Below, in pieces: positions 14,812 to 23,437 of a stretch of DNA of 36,530 bases. A program made the translations under genes and the position numbers. Source of the DNA: Thermoflexales bacterium (GTDB lineage Bacteria; Chloroflexota; Anaerolineae; B4-G1; DUEL01). Location: the NCBI GenBank assembly GCA_014360895.1, contig JACIWQ010000022.1, positions 1 to 36,530 on the forward strand, in the 5' to 3' direction. The notes below the pieces were generated by a model. The model searched no databases. It saw only the letters and a program-made list of their open reading frames with translations, and was not told the DNA's origin. Numbering within the stretch: the stretch's first letter is position 1; the number at the start of each line of letters is the position of its first letter.

Positions 14812-16242
14812 TCAGACGTACAGGTTGTTGAAGTAGTCTATCAGCAGGGCATCCGCCAGGGGGTCCGGGAGCAGGTCCAGAATCTCGTTGATGAGGGCCA
14901 GTTCCTCGGGGAGTTCGCCCCCCTCAATCCCCACCGTCCCCATCAACTGCCGGAAGGCCTCCTGCGGGTCGGGACTCCCCAGCGCCCAGGCTACCATTGC
15001 CCGGACGTTCTCCGTATCTATGGGCGTGGCCCGCTTCACCTCTTCCACCGCCTCCCGCAGGTCCGCCAGCAGCGCGTCCACCTGGTGCGCGTTCCCGTAG
15101 TTGACCGAGATGTGCAGACTGCGCGGGGTAACCGGAGTGGACGGCTGGGCCTGGATGTACCAGCCCCGCCGGGCCATCGCGTCCGCCAGTTGGAAGACGT
15201 TGATCTGGTCGGAGGTGAAGGAGAACAGGCACATCGCCGGTTCGCCGAGCACCCGCAGTTCCGGTATCTCGTGGATGCCCTGGATCAACCGCCGGGTCGC
15301 CTCGTGCACCGTCCGCACGATGTGGCAGAAGCCCTCTTCGCCCAGGTAGTTCAGCACCGCCCAGGCCCCGGCCATCGGCCCGCCCGACTTGCTGCTCAGC
15401 ACCGTCGTGTTGACCAGGGTGTAGGCGGTCGTTTCGGCGCAGGCGAACAACTGGTAGCGGCGGATTTCCCGGTTTCGGTAGAGGACGGTGGAGGCCCCTT
15501 TGGCCGCGTAGCCGTACTTGTGCAGGTCGGCGGAGATGGAGGTGACGCCGGGCACGGCGAAGTCAAAATCGGGGACGGGATACCCCATCCGACGCAGGAA
15601 GGAGAGGTAGAACCCGCCCACGCAGGCGTCCACGTGGAAAAGCAGGCCCTTTTCCCGGGCAATTTCGGCGATTCCAGGGATGGGGTCTATCACCCCCTGC
15701 GACCAGTTGGGGGCCGAGGCGACCAGGAGAATGGTGTTGGGGGTAACGGCGGCCCGCATAGTTTCCGGCTCCACCTGGAATGTATGGGGATTGACCTCCA
15801 CCACGACGGGCCGGACGCCGAGGTAGTGGGCGGCCTTGTGGAAGGAGCCGTGGGCGGTGATGGGGAGGACCATCTCTGGCTGGGCCACCTCGGGGCGGTG
15901 GGTGCGGGCCCAATCCCGCGCCGTCTTCACCGCCAGCAGGTTGCTCTCGGTCCCGCCGGTGGTGATATGGCCGACGACGTCCTCGTCGCCCCGGAGCAGG
16001 TCGGCGACCGTGCGCACCACCTCCGTCTCCAGCCGGAGCAAGCTGGGGAAGACGGTGGGGTCCAGGGCGTTCTCGGCCAGGAACATGGTGTAGGCCCGGT
16101 GGACCACTTCGCGGACCTCGTCGCCGGGGTTGTAGACGTAGGCCCAGACCCGCCCGGCTTTCCAGTCCAGGTCGCGGGCTTTGAAGCGCTCCAGTTCGGC
16201 AAAGATTTCCTCTTTGGGACGGCCCTTTTGAGGAAGGGGCAT
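14812..16242 (-). CDS. Group II PLP-dependent decarboxylase, sphingosine-1-phosphate-lyase-like
   Basis: A fold I PLP enzyme of 476 residues. Visible motifs are TTGGTESN (about 94-101, PLP phosphate), FHVDACVGG (Asp205 to the pyridine nitrogen) and SADLHKYGYAAKG with the Schiff-base Lys242. SADxHKYG and the following AKGAS are closest to the sphingosine-1-phosphate lyase branch and to archaeal-type tyrosine/aspartate decarboxylases. The substrate is therefore an amino acid or a phosphorylated amino alcohol; I cannot choose. The start is set at ATG 16242 because GGAGG lies 5 nt before it; the in-frame ATG at 16269 lacks a good site. The gap to the threonine synthase-like gene is 4 nt, implying joint expression. 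Confidence 0.87.
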   Translation of the reverse strand: MPLPQKGRPKEEIFAELERFKARDLDWKAGRVWAYVYNPGDEVREVVHRAYTMFLAENALDPTVFPSLLRLETEVVRTVADLLRGDEDVVGHITTGGTESNLLAVKTARDWARTHRPEVAQPEMVLPITAHGSFHKAAHYLGVRPVVVEVNPHTFQVEPETMRAAVTPNTILLVASAPNWSQGVIDPIPGIAEIAREKGLLFHVDACVGGFYLSFLRRMGYPVPDFDFAVPGVTSISADLHKYGYAAKGASTVLYRNREIRRYQLFACAETTAYTLVNTTVLSSKSGGPMAGAWAVLNYLGEEGFCHIVRTVHEATRRLIQGIHEIPELRVLGEPAMCLFSFTSDQINVFQLADAMARRGWYIQAQPSTPVTPRSLHISVNYGNAHQVDALLADLREAVEEVKRATPIDTENVRAMVAWALGSPDPQEAFRQLMGTVGIEGGELPEELALINEILDLLPDPLADALLIDYFNNLYV

Positions 16243-16310
16243 GGCTTCCTCCGGGTTGGGAAAATGCATGGCAAACTCTGGTCATACCTGTTCCTCCCGC
16301 AAAGTTTCGC

Positions 16311-16337
16311 TACATGTACTATACACATAGGCTATGT
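16311..16337 (-). promoter_or_regulatory. AT-rich inverted repeats with a -10-like box upstream of the decarboxylase
   Basis: TACATGTA (16311-16318) and ACATAG-G-CTATGT (16325-16337) flank ACTATA, which on the minus strand reads TATAGT. This may be a promoter with an operator, but no convincing -35 box is seen. Confidence 0.35.
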
Positions 16338-16711
16338 TACAGGGCATCTTTGCGGGAGGATGGGGGGAAAATTACCTCACCCTTTGGGCCGATTTTCAAA
16401 TGATGCTCCTCTATCACCCGCTCAGGGCGGTTTTCCTCAATGAGTTGCTCTATCTCCTCCTGGTGATCCAGGTAGTAACTGATGGCATCCACGACGGCGG
16501 CCGGAGGAAGGTGAGGATAGGCTTCCAGAATTTCGTCTATCGTTTCTCCTGCCTTGTAGTGAAGCGCGATCGCGCGAACCGGAACACGAGTGCCCCGAAT
16601 CACCGGTTCGCCGCCGAGGATGCCCTCTACCCGAACAATGTACGGGTGCTCCGGAGGCTCTACCTCCACAGTCTCAACAGCCTGAGGCTCCGCCAGGATG
16701 GGTTTGCTCAT
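16337..16711 (-). CDS. DUF433 (VapB-like antitoxin) domain protein, apparently orphan
   Basis: The 124-residue protein contains a DUF433 core: EGILGGEPVIRGTRVPVRAIALHYKAGETIDEILEAYP split over about residues 30-68, followed by AVVDAISYYLDH. DUF433 proteins have a winged-helix DNA-binding fold and usually pair with a PIN-like toxin (DUF5615) encoded immediately downstream. Here the next gene on the strand is the PLP decarboxylase, with no toxin frame. The C-terminal tail (residues about 85-124, IEENRPERVIEEHHLKIG) is longer than usual. The ATG at 16711 follows GGGGAG by 5 nt; the GTG 15 nt upstream is less suitable. It may now serve as a lone regulator. Confidence 0.82.
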   Translation of the reverse strand: MSKPILAEPQAVETVEVEPPEHPYIVRVEGILGGEPVIRGTRVPVRAIALHYKAGETIDEILEAYPHLPPAAVVDAISYYLDHQEEIEQLIEENRPERVIEEHHLKIGPKGEVIFPPSSRKDAL

Positions 16712-16803
16712 AGCATCTCCCCTCACATTCTCTCCAGTGGACCTCGCGTACCCCGCATTGCTCCTACCGCTGGGATCCCGCGCTTGTCTGCGTCCCTTGC
16801 GCC

Positions 16804-18321
16804 CTACTTTCTGGGCCGGTACTGGATGGCCTCCGCCAGATGGGCCGTCTCTATCCGGTCGCTGCCGGCCAGGTCGGCGATGGTGCGGGCCAGTTTGAGG
16901 ATGCGGTGGAAGGCCCGCGCGCTCATCTGCAACTGCTGCATCGCCGCCCGCACCAGCGCCCGTCCGTTCTCATCCAGCCGGCAGTACTCCCGGACGTCCG
17001 TCGGGCCCATATCGGCGTTGCAGGTCAGCGCGGTGCCGGCGAAGCGGCGCCGCTGCATCTCCCGCGCCCGCTCCACCCGCTCCCGGATGGATGCCGACGG
17101 CTCCCCCCGCCGGTCGTCGGTCAATTTGTTGTAATCCACCCGGGGCACCTCCACGTGGATGTCTATCCGGTCCAGCAGCGGCCCCGAGATGCGCTTCTGG
17201 TAGCGGGCGATGGCCGAAGGGCTGCAGGTGCACTCCCGCACCGGGTCGCCGTAGTAGCCGCAGGGGCAGGGATTCATCGCCGCAATCAGCATAAAGCGGC
17301 TGGGGAAGACCAGCGTCCCGGTGGAACGGGCGATGGAAACAACGCCATCCTCCATCGGCTGGCGGAGCGCCTCCAGCGTGTGCGGGTTAAACTCCGGCAG
17401 TTCGTCTAGGAAGAGGACGCCCCGATGGGCCAGGGAAATTTCGCCGGGGCGGGGCCAGTGCCCGCCGCCCACCAGCCCCGGATAACTGATGGTGTGGTGG
17501 GGGGCCCGGAAGGGCCGGTGGCGGATCAGCGGCGTATCCGGCGGCAGGAGGCCCGCCACGCTGTAGATTTTGGTCACCTCCAGCGCTTCCTCCAGCGTCA
17601 TCGTCGGCAGGATGGAGGGGACGGAGCGGGCCAGCAGGGTCTTCCCTGCGCCGGGCGGCCCCACCATCAGGACGTTGTGGCCCCCCGCGGCGGCCACCTC
17701 CAGCGCCCGCTTGACGTGCTCCTGGCCTTTGATGTCGGCGAAATCCGCCGCGTAGACAGGCGGAGGCAGGGCAGTCAGGTCTTCAGTGGGACGGTAGGGC
17801 GGAATACGGGCCAGGCCCTGGAGATGGGCGGCCAGTTGGGCCAGATTCTCCACCGGATAGACCTCCAGGTCGTCCACCAGCGCCGCCTCCGGCGCGTCCA
17901 CCGCCGGGACGAAGAGCCGCCGCAGCCCCTCCTGACGGGCCAGCGCGGCGATGGGCAGGACCCCGGGGATGTGGCGGACGGAGCCGTCCAGCGAGAGTTC
18001 ACCGATGAACAGGGAGTCCTCCACCTCTTGGGGCCAGACCTGCTCCGAGGCGACCAGGATGCCCACCGCGATGGGCAGGTCGTAGATAGGGCCCTCTTTG
18101 CGGATGTCGGCGGGGGCCAGGTTGATAGTCAGCCGGTTGCGCGGAAAGTGCAGGCCCGTGTTTTTGAGGGCGGTCCGCACCCGCTCTATGGACTCCTTAA
18201 CGGCAGCGTCCGGAAGCCCAACAATCGTCAGGGAAGACATGCCATGCGAGACGTCCACTTCCACCTGGACCAGAATCCCTTCCAGGCCGATGAGCGCACA
18301 ACTGGTGACTTTGGCCAGCAT
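16804..18321 (-). CDS. comM: ComM/YifB family Mg-chelatase-like AAA+ ATPase
   Basis: ComM is a hexameric helicase that promotes branch migration during natural transformation; YifB-like proteins occur in most bacteria. The 505-residue protein has the N-terminal ChlI-like domain (VTSCALIGLEGILVQVEVD, NLAPADIRKEGPIYDLP), Walker A GPPGAGKT at 221-228, Walker B GVLFLDELPEFN, the insert with NPCPCGYYGDP and CTCSP, and the C-terminal helical lid (RAFHRILKLARTIADLAG). All are intact. The ATG at 18321 matches the usual N-terminus MLAKVTS; the frame is open further upstream but that part is unlike the family and overlaps the divergent kinase gene. A promoter is seen at 18354-18382. Confidence 0.95.
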   Translation of the reverse strand: MLAKVTSCALIGLEGILVQVEVDVSHGMSSLTIVGLPDAAVKESIERVRTALKNTGLHFPRNRLTINLAPADIRKEGPIYDLPIAVGILVASEQVWPQEVEDSLFIGELSLDGSVRHIPGVLPIAALARQEGLRRLFVPAVDAPEAALVDDLEVYPVENLAQLAAHLQGLARIPPYRPTEDLTALPPPVYAADFADIKGQEHVKRALEVAAAGGHNVLMVGPPGAGKTLLARSVPSILPTMTLEEALEVTKIYSVAGLLPPDTPLIRHRPFRAPHHTISYPGLVGGGHWPRPGEISLAHRGVLFLDELPEFNPHTLEALRQPMEDGVVSIARSTGTLVFPSRFMLIAAMNPCPCGYYGDPVRECTCSPSAIARYQKRISGPLLDRIDIHVEVPRVDYNKLTDDRRGEPSASIRERVERAREMQRRRFAGTALTCNADMGPTDVREYCRLDENGRALVRAAMQQLQMSARAFHRILKLARTIADLAGSDRIETAHLAEAIQYRPRK

Positions 18322-18353
18322 GTTCGTCCCGCCTCTCCGGTGGATGCAGGATA

Positions 18354-18382
18354 AGTTTACCACATGCAGGGGGATGGGGCAA
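18354..18382 (-). promoter_or_regulatory. Putative promoter of comM
   Basis: On the minus strand TTGCCC (18382-18377), 17-bp spacer ending TGTGG, then TAAACT (18359-18354). It shares the GTGGTA extension seen before other -10 boxes in the window and is back-to-back with the kinase promoter. Confidence 0.5.
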
Positions 18383-18402
18383 GCGGCCGCGTTTGGATGC
18401 CG

Positions 18403-18431
18403 TTGGTATCTTTCCGACCATGTGGTATAAT
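18403..18431 (+). promoter_or_regulatory. Promoter of the sensor-kinase operon
   Basis: TTGGTA (18403-18408), 17-bp spacer ending TGTGG, then a perfect TATAAT (18426-18431). The ATG at 18451 lies 20 nt after the -10 box, giving a very short leader; GAGGG is the likely ribosome site. Confidence 0.75.
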
Positions 18432-18450
18432 TCAAAATGAGGGCTGGGCT

Positions 18451-21108
18451 ATGGATGTGATACAGGGAATGCTCAATCTGGTAACCGCACCTCCAGGAAA
18501 CCTCTACTACCACCTGGCGCTTCTCTTCATCCTTCAGATTTTCCTGGCCGTGGGATGGGTTGAGTGGAGACGGGCCGGGAATGCCCGCCACTTCGCGGCT
18601 GCGGCTGGCATGCTGGCGACCCGCGTGGTGTTGATCGGCGTCAGCGGACTGACGGGCACCGGTTCCTTCTCGCCGACGGCCGTGCTTCCTCCGCTGGAGC
18701 GGTGGATGGACATGGTCCTGATCATCCTGGCCGCGTGGGCTTTCCTGCCCGTCCTGCGCCGGATACGCGTCGCGGGACAGGCCACACTGGCCGCCCTTCT
18801 CCTGGGGAGCGCTCTGGCCTACATTTTCCTGGCCCTCTACTGGGCACCGGCGGCCGCACAGGGCATCGTCTATAACGCCACCCGACATGCCCAGGTTTGG
18901 GAATGGGGAAGCATCCTCCTGGCCTTTCTGGCCCTCCTGGCCTTTCTCATCTGGCCTCAACCCGGAAGCGGCCTGGCCGTCGCGGCAATGCTGGCGTGGC
19001 TGGTGGGCCACACGGTTCAGGCCGTTTTGCCGCCCATCACCTCTTACCTGGCCGGAGCGGTCCGGCTGGCCAATCTGATTGCCCTCCCCCTCCTGACCGC
19101 TCAGGCCTTTGGAGACGCGCTGCAGTTCGCTCCGGCCCCGTCCCCGGCCCCTGGTCCCACCATCCCGCTCCGACTCCTGGACCTGGCCCGCCGGATAGAG
19201 CAGGCCCGAGACCCGGAGGCGGCGCTTTCCTCTGCACTGCCCGAAATCGTCCAATTCCTGGGGGCTACGGCGGGGGCGGTCGGCCTGCCTGCGGCCGGTG
19301 CAACTCCGGGCGTCCGCATCATCGGGACGTTCCCGAAAGGAACCTCCTCCGGCCCGACCACATTCCCTCTGGACCGGTATCCCACTCTGGCGTCCGCGAC
19401 CCAGATGGGGGAGCCACAGCGACCCTCCACCGAGGAGACGGCATCCATCCTGCGCCGTCTGGGCTTCCGGGACCCCCTCTCCCTGTGGGTGGTCCCGATG
19501 ACCGACGAGGAGACGGTGGGAGTGCTTCTTTTGGGATGGCCCTCCGATTCGGCCCCCCTCTCCGAAGAGGAGATGTCAGTGGTCCGCGCGGTGGGGGCAA
19601 CACTGGGCAGTGCGCTGGGGAACGCCGGCCGCCGAAGGACCGTGGAGCGGAAGGCCGAACAACTGGCCATGACGCTGCGGGAACGGGAGGCAGAGCGGGC
19701 CGAGCGGACCGCCACCCTTCAAGAGGAACTGGAGCGGGCCCGCCAGGAGGCACAGGAATTTGCCCGCCAGGTCGGGCTGCTGGAAGAGGAGGTGACCCGG
19801 CATCGGAAACGGGCCAATGAACTGGCCGAACTCCTCCGCTTGCGAGAGGAACAGGTCCAAGAAGCCAGCACCGTTGCCGCTCAAATCGCCCTGTACGAAG
19901 GAGAGATTCGCCAGTTAGCTGAAGAGCGGGCCGCCGTAGAGGCCGAACGGGCCCAACTGGCCCAGCAGGTACAGGAACTGGAAGCGGAAATCTCCCGCCT
20001 GCGGGAGGAACTGGAGGCCGCGCGGGCGCAGGCCGGGGCGGAGATGCCGCCCCCTGGCCCGGCCCCGGCACCGGAACCGACCGCAGGCAGCGGAACCATC
20101 GTCGCCGACGACCGGGGTAACATTGTACTGGCCGATCCCGTCGCCTGCCAATTCCTGGGCCGGACGCAGGAAGATATATTGGGGATGCCCCTGAACGCCC
20201 TCCTCCCGGACCCGATGTGGGCCCGGGCCGTCGTGGAACTGATGACCGGTCAGACTGCCAACGGGACCACGGCCTCGGTCACTCTCCATCACGGTGGGCG
20301 ACTGGTTCGGGCCAGTCTGGCCCGGATGAGCAGTTCCGGCGGCGTGGCGGGCTATGTGGCCCTCCTGCATCCGGAGACGTCTCCGGAGGAAGAGCGACGG
20401 GAGATGCTGGCCTCCCTGGCCAACGAACTCCGTACCCCGATGACCTCCATCGTGGGATATACCGACCTCCTGCTGGGCGAATCGGTGGGCATCCTGGGGG
20501 AGATGCAACGCAAGTTCCTCCAGCGGGTCAAAGCTAACATTGAACGCCTGAGCAGCCTCATCAACGACCTGATTGAGATTACAGCGCTGGATACCGGACG
20601 GATTGAACTGGTTCCGGAACCGGTAGACCTGATCAACGTCATAGAAGAAGCGATTATGGGGCTCTCCGCCCGCTTCCGGGAACGGGACCTGACGGTCCGT
20701 CTGGATATGGCCTTAGAACTCCCGCCCATCCGGGCGGACCGGGATGCCCTCTACCAGATTATGCTGCACCTGCTCTCCAATGCCTGTCAGTGCTCCCGCT
20801 CGGGGACCGAAATCGTGGTGACCGGTCACCTGGAGGAGGCCGAACGAGAGCTTCCGCAGTACCTCCATGTCTCCGTACGGGATACCGGAGGTGGGATCGC
20901 GCCGGAGGACCGCCCACGCGTCTTCCAGCGGTTCTACCGGGCCGATAAACCCCTCATCCCCGGATTGGGCGAGACAGGGGTGGGGATGGCCATCGCCAAA
21001 GCGCTGGTGGAAGCCCACGGCGGCCGAATCTGGGTGGAAAGCGAAATGGGCGTGGGGAGCACGTTCCATTTCATCCTGCCAGTGACCGGGCCGGATTCGG
21101 TGAAATGA
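18451..21108 (+). CDS. Membrane sensor with GAF, coiled coil, PAS and histidine-kinase domains; phospho-acceptor His replaced by Asn
   Basis: The 885-residue protein has about seven hydrophobic segments (residues 15-235), a GAF-like domain (240-390), a long coiled coil (393-530), a Pro linker, a PAS domain (547-640), then HisKA and HATPase modules. In the H box the sequence is LANELRTPMTSIVGYTDLL: where kinases have His before ELRTP this has Asn658. The ATP site is intact: N box HLLSNACQ, G1 DTGGGI, F box VFQRFYR and G2 ETGVGMAIAK. It could bind ATP and signal without self-phosphorylation, act on a partner, or be a decoy. From memory, Chloroflexota hold a family with a similar altered H box and a GESVGILG segment; this has the same GESVGILG. 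The stop overlaps the next ATG (ATGA), so it is coupled to the LysM gene. No response regulator is adjacent. Confidence 0.88.
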   Translation: MDVIQGMLNLVTAPPGNLYYHLALLFILQIFLAVGWVEWRRAGNARHFAAAAGMLATRVVLIGVSGLTGTGSFSPTAVLPPLERWMDMVLIILAAWAFLPVLRRIRVAGQATLAALLLGSALAYIFLALYWAPAAAQGIVYNATRHAQVWEWGSILLAFLALLAFLIWPQPGSGLAVAAMLAWLVGHTVQAVLPPITSYLAGAVRLANLIALPLLTAQAFGDALQFAPAPSPAPGPTIPLRLLDLARRIEQARDPEAALSSALPEIVQFLGATAGAVGLPAAGATPGVRIIGTFPKGTSSGPTTFPLDRYPTLASATQMGEPQRPSTEETASILRRLGFRDPLSLWVVPMTDEETVGVLLLGWPSDSAPLSEEEMSVVRAVGATLGSALGNAGRRRTVERKAEQLAMTLREREAERAERTATLQEELERARQEAQEFARQVGLLEEEVTRHRKRANELAELLRLREEQVQEASTVAAQIALYEGEIRQLAEERAAVEAERAQLAQQVQELEAEISRLREELEAARAQAGAEMPPPGPAPAPEPTAGSGTIVADDRGNIVLADPVACQFLGRTQEDILGMPLNALLPDPMWARAVVELMTGQTANGTTASVTLHHGGRLVRASLARMSSSGGVAGYVALLHPETSPEEERREMLASLANELRTPMTSIVGYTDLLLGESVGILGEMQRKFLQRVKANIERLSSLINDLIEITALDTGRIELVPEPVDLINVIEEAIMGLSARFRERDLTVRLDMALELPPIRADRDALYQIMLHLLSNACQCSRSGTEIVVTGHLEEAERELPQYLHVSVRDTGGGIAPEDRPRVFQRFYRADKPLIPGLGETGVGMAIAKALVEAHGGRIWVESEMGVGSTFHFILPVTGPDSVK

Positions 21109-22067
21109 ACGGAGTGGCTTCTCGCTCATCCGGTTGGCGGTTGCTGCTTTCCGGTGGACTCCTGGTCCTGCTGGCCGGCGCGCTGGTCGGGGGGGCCCTG
21201 TGGCTGAGCGCAGTAGACCAGGCCCTGGCCCCACCCCGCCTTCCGACCTCCACACCCGGGATGGCCTGGCTGGAGACTCCGTTCATCCCGACAATTTTTG
21301 TCCTTTCCCCCACCCCCTTGGGGGGAGAGACGCCCTCCTCCCCCGCTCCGTCGCCTACCCAGGGGCCGACGCCGACGCCGCCGTCGGTGCTGTACCCCAC
21401 CTGTACCCCGCCCGCTGGCTGGCGTCCGTACCAGGTGCGGCCTGGAGACACCCTCTACAGCCTGGCCTGGCGGGCCGGCGTCTCGCCCCTGCTGATCCAG
21501 CAGGCCAACTGTCTGGTGGGGGAAACGCTGACGCCCGGTCGCATCCTGTATTTGCCCCCCCAATTCTTCGCCACGCCGACCCGCGTGCCATGTGGCCCGC
21601 CTCCCGGATGGGTCCGCTACATCGTCCAGCCCGGGGACACGCTATGGAACCTGTCCGTCCGCCTGGGGGTTTCCGTGGAGGCCATTCGCTGGGCCAACTG
21701 CATGACCGATTACACCATCCGGGTGGGGCAACCCCTCTACCTGCCGGCCTACCCGCCGCCGCTCAGCCCCACCCCCACCCGCACGCCGACGCGCACCCCG
21801 ACGGCGACGGGCACCTGGACGCCGACCCCGACGGCCACCCCAACGCCGACGGGGACCGTCCCGGTGACGCCGACACCCACCGGAAGTCCGACGCCAACGG
21901 AAACGCCGACAGAGATGCCGACGGAAACCCCGACGGAAATCCCGACGGGGAGCCCGACACCGACGGAGACGCCGACGCCGGTTCCGCCTTCTCCGACACC
22001 GACGCCGTCTCCGGAGCCCTCAGCGACGGCGGAACCCACCGTCTCTCCGTCCCCACCGTCACCATGA
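21105..22067 (+). CDS. Membrane-anchored protein with two LysM domains
   Basis: LysM domains bind peptidoglycan. After an N-terminal membrane segment (residues 12-36) and a Pro/Thr linker come LysM 1 (about 108-150, YQVRPGDTLYSLAWRAGVS) and LysM 2 (171-213, YIVQPGDTLWNLSVRLGVS). Each is closed by LYLP. A Cys pair precedes and lies within each repeat (for example C100, C136, C163, C199), possibly for disulfides. The C-terminal 100 residues are almost wholly Pro/Thr/Ser-Glu, a stalk or disordered wall-spanning tail. The gene overlaps the kinase stop by 4 nt, so the two are co-expressed. It may act as a cell-wall-sensing or wall-anchored partner of the kinase; that is inference. Confidence 0.88.
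   Translation: MNGVASRSSGWRLLLSGGLLVLLAGALVGGALWLSAVDQALAPPRLPTSTPGMAWLETPFIPTIFVLSPTPLGGETPSSPAPSPTQGPTPTPPSVLYPTCTPPAGWRPYQVRPGDTLYSLAWRAGVSPLLIQQANCLVGETLTPGRILYLPPQFFATPTRVPCGPPPGWVRYIVQPGDTLWNLSVRLGVSVEAIRWANCMTDYTIRVGQPLYLPAYPPPLSPTPTRTPTRTPTATGTWTPTPTATPTPTGTVPVTPTPTGSPTPTETPTEMPTETPTEIPTGSPTPTETPTPVPPSPTPTPSPEPSATAEPTVSPSPPSP
21765..22060 (+). repeat. Low-complexity CCGACG-type tandem tract in the LysM gene
   Basis: About 300 bp of CCGACG, CCGACGGCG and ACGCCGAC words encode the Thr/Pro tail (PTPT, TPTE, TPTG units). Such tracts are prone to length change; copy number may differ between strains. Confidence 0.7.
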
Positions 22068-22090
22068 CCGCCAACCGAGAGGAGGTAAAA

Positions 22091-22921
22091 ATGGGGCATC
22101 GCGAAGGGACATTTTCGGGATACGGCGGATTGCCGCTGTATTACCAGTCCTGGCGACCCGAAGGGGAGCCCCGGGCCGTGCTGGTCATCGTCCACGGCTT
22201 CGGCGAGCACAGCGGCCGCTACATGAACGTGGTCAACCACCTGGTGCCCAAAGGGTATGCTATCTATGCGCTGGACCACCGGGGGCACGGGCGCTCTCCC
22301 GGGCCGCGCGGCCATATCAACTCCTGGGAAGAGTTCCGGGAGGACGTGCGGGCCTTCGTCCGTCAGGTCTCCGAAATGGAGCCAGGCCGTCCCCTCTTCC
22401 TGATGGGGCACAGCATGGGCGGCCTCATCGTCCTGGAGTACGCGCTCCATTACCCGGAGGGGCTGAAGGGGGTCATCGCCTCCGGCCCCGCGCTGGCCCA
22501 GGTCGGCATCTCGCCGGCCCTGATGGTGCTGGCGCGCCTGCTCTCCCGCATCTGGCCGCGATTTGCCACCAGCACTGGCCTGGACGCGACCTCCATCTCG
22601 CGGGACCCGGAGGTGGTGGCGGCATATCAGGCCGACCCGCTGGTCCACAGTATCGGGACAGCCCGCCTGGGGACGGAGATGGCCCGGGCGATGCGCTGGA
22701 CACAAGAGCACGCGCGGGAGTGGCGGCTGCCCCTGCTCATCCTCCACGGCGGCGCGGACCGCCTGGTGCCGCCGGAGGGAAGCTGCCGGTTCTTTGAGAA
22801 CGTGCCCATTGCGGATAAAGAGCGCATAGAATACGAGGGCGGCTACCACGAACCGCATAACGACACCCACCGGGCCCAGGTCCTGGCTGACCTGGAGCGC
22901 TGGTTGGAGCGTCACCTGTAA
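22091..22921 (+). CDS. Monoacylglycerol-lipase-like alpha/beta hydrolase
   Basis: Of the serine aminopeptidase S33 / monoacylglycerol lipase group. In 276 residues it shows the oxyanion strand VLVIVHGFGEHSGRY, the nucleophile elbow GHSMGG (Ser108), and the acid and base Asp223 (GGADRLV) and His253 (GGYHEPHND). LDHRGHGRSPGPRGH is characteristic of lysophospholipase/monoglyceride lipases. No signal peptide is seen, so it is likely cytosolic. The start ATG lies 4 nt after a strong GGAGGT site, 23 nt beyond the LysM stop. A role in membrane lipid turnover is consistent with the neighbouring envelope genes, but the substrate is inferred. Confidence 0.9.
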   Translation: MGHREGTFSGYGGLPLYYQSWRPEGEPRAVLVIVHGFGEHSGRYMNVVNHLVPKGYAIYALDHRGHGRSPGPRGHINSWEEFREDVRAFVRQVSEMEPGRPLFLMGHSMGGLIVLEYALHYPEGLKGVIASGPALAQVGISPALMVLARLLSRIWPRFATSTGLDATSISRDPEVVAAYQADPLVHSIGTARLGTEMARAMRWTQEHAREWRLPLLILHGGADRLVPPEGSCRFFENVPIADKERIEYEGGYHEPHNDTHRAQVLADLERWLERHL

Positions 22922-22946
22922 CCCTGCATCCTGCATCCTGCATCCT
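22922..22946. repeat. CCTGCATCCTGCATCC phrase
   Basis: Three tandem copies of CCTGCAT(C) fill the gap between the lipase-like and SH3-like genes. The same word recurs near 30.61 kb. Confidence 0.6.
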
Positions 22947-22947
22947 T

Positions 22948-23430
22948 ATGGTCAGACCGCAAACTCCTCGCCCTCCCATTCCGCTATACGTTTGGGTGCT
23001 GGCGCTGGTGGTGCTGGCGCTGGCGGCGGTCGCCTGCGGGCTGTGGGCCCTCTATTTCTGGCGTCTCCAGGAGCCACCCGCCGGCCCAGCTCCCACGCCG
23101 GTCATCTGGACCGCCACGCCCGCGCCCACGCTGCCCCCTTCCCCCACGCCGACGGAGGTCCCCGCCCCCACCCCGACGGCCTCGCCGGAGATCGCCATCG
23201 GCCGCTACGTGCGGGTGAGCGGGACAGAAGGCGCTGGGGTCAGCCTGCGGCAGGACCCGGACGTCAACAGCCCGCGCCTGGGAATCGGGCAGGAAGGAGA
23301 GGTCTTCATCGTAGTGAACGGTCCCCGGACGGTCGGCGGGTACACCTGGTGGCAGGTGCGGGATCCGACGAACGAGGCCCGGCAAGGATGGGCCGTCGCC
23401 AACTACCTCCAACCCATAGAACGACCGTAG
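22948..23430 (+). CDS. Membrane-anchored protein with an extracellular SH3-like domain
   Basis: The 160-residue protein has a transmembrane segment near residues 13-37, a Pro/Thr linker (about 45-82), and a C-terminal bacterial SH3-like fold: YVRVSGTEGAGVSLRQDP, then LGIGQEGEVFIVV, WWQVRD and GWAVANYL. That order is typical of SH3b domains, which bind wall peptides. No ribosome site is clear because a repeat phrase abuts the ATG. It belongs to the envelope block and could help with wall attachment or sensing; no enzymatic residues are visible. Confidence 0.82.
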   Translation: MVRPQTPRPPIPLYVWVLALVVLALAAVACGLWALYFWRLQEPPAGPAPTPVIWTATPAPTLPPSPTPTEVPAPTPTASPEIAIGRYVRVSGTEGAGVSLRQDPDVNSPRLGIGQEGEVFIVVNGPRTVGGYTWWQVRDPTNEARQGWAVANYLQPIERP

Positions 23431-23437
23431 GAGCGCC

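Noticed and set aside
16804-19254. 816-residue ComM with an N-terminal extension
   Set aside because: The extension lies across the divergent promoters and kinase gene; the family N-terminus starts at 18321.
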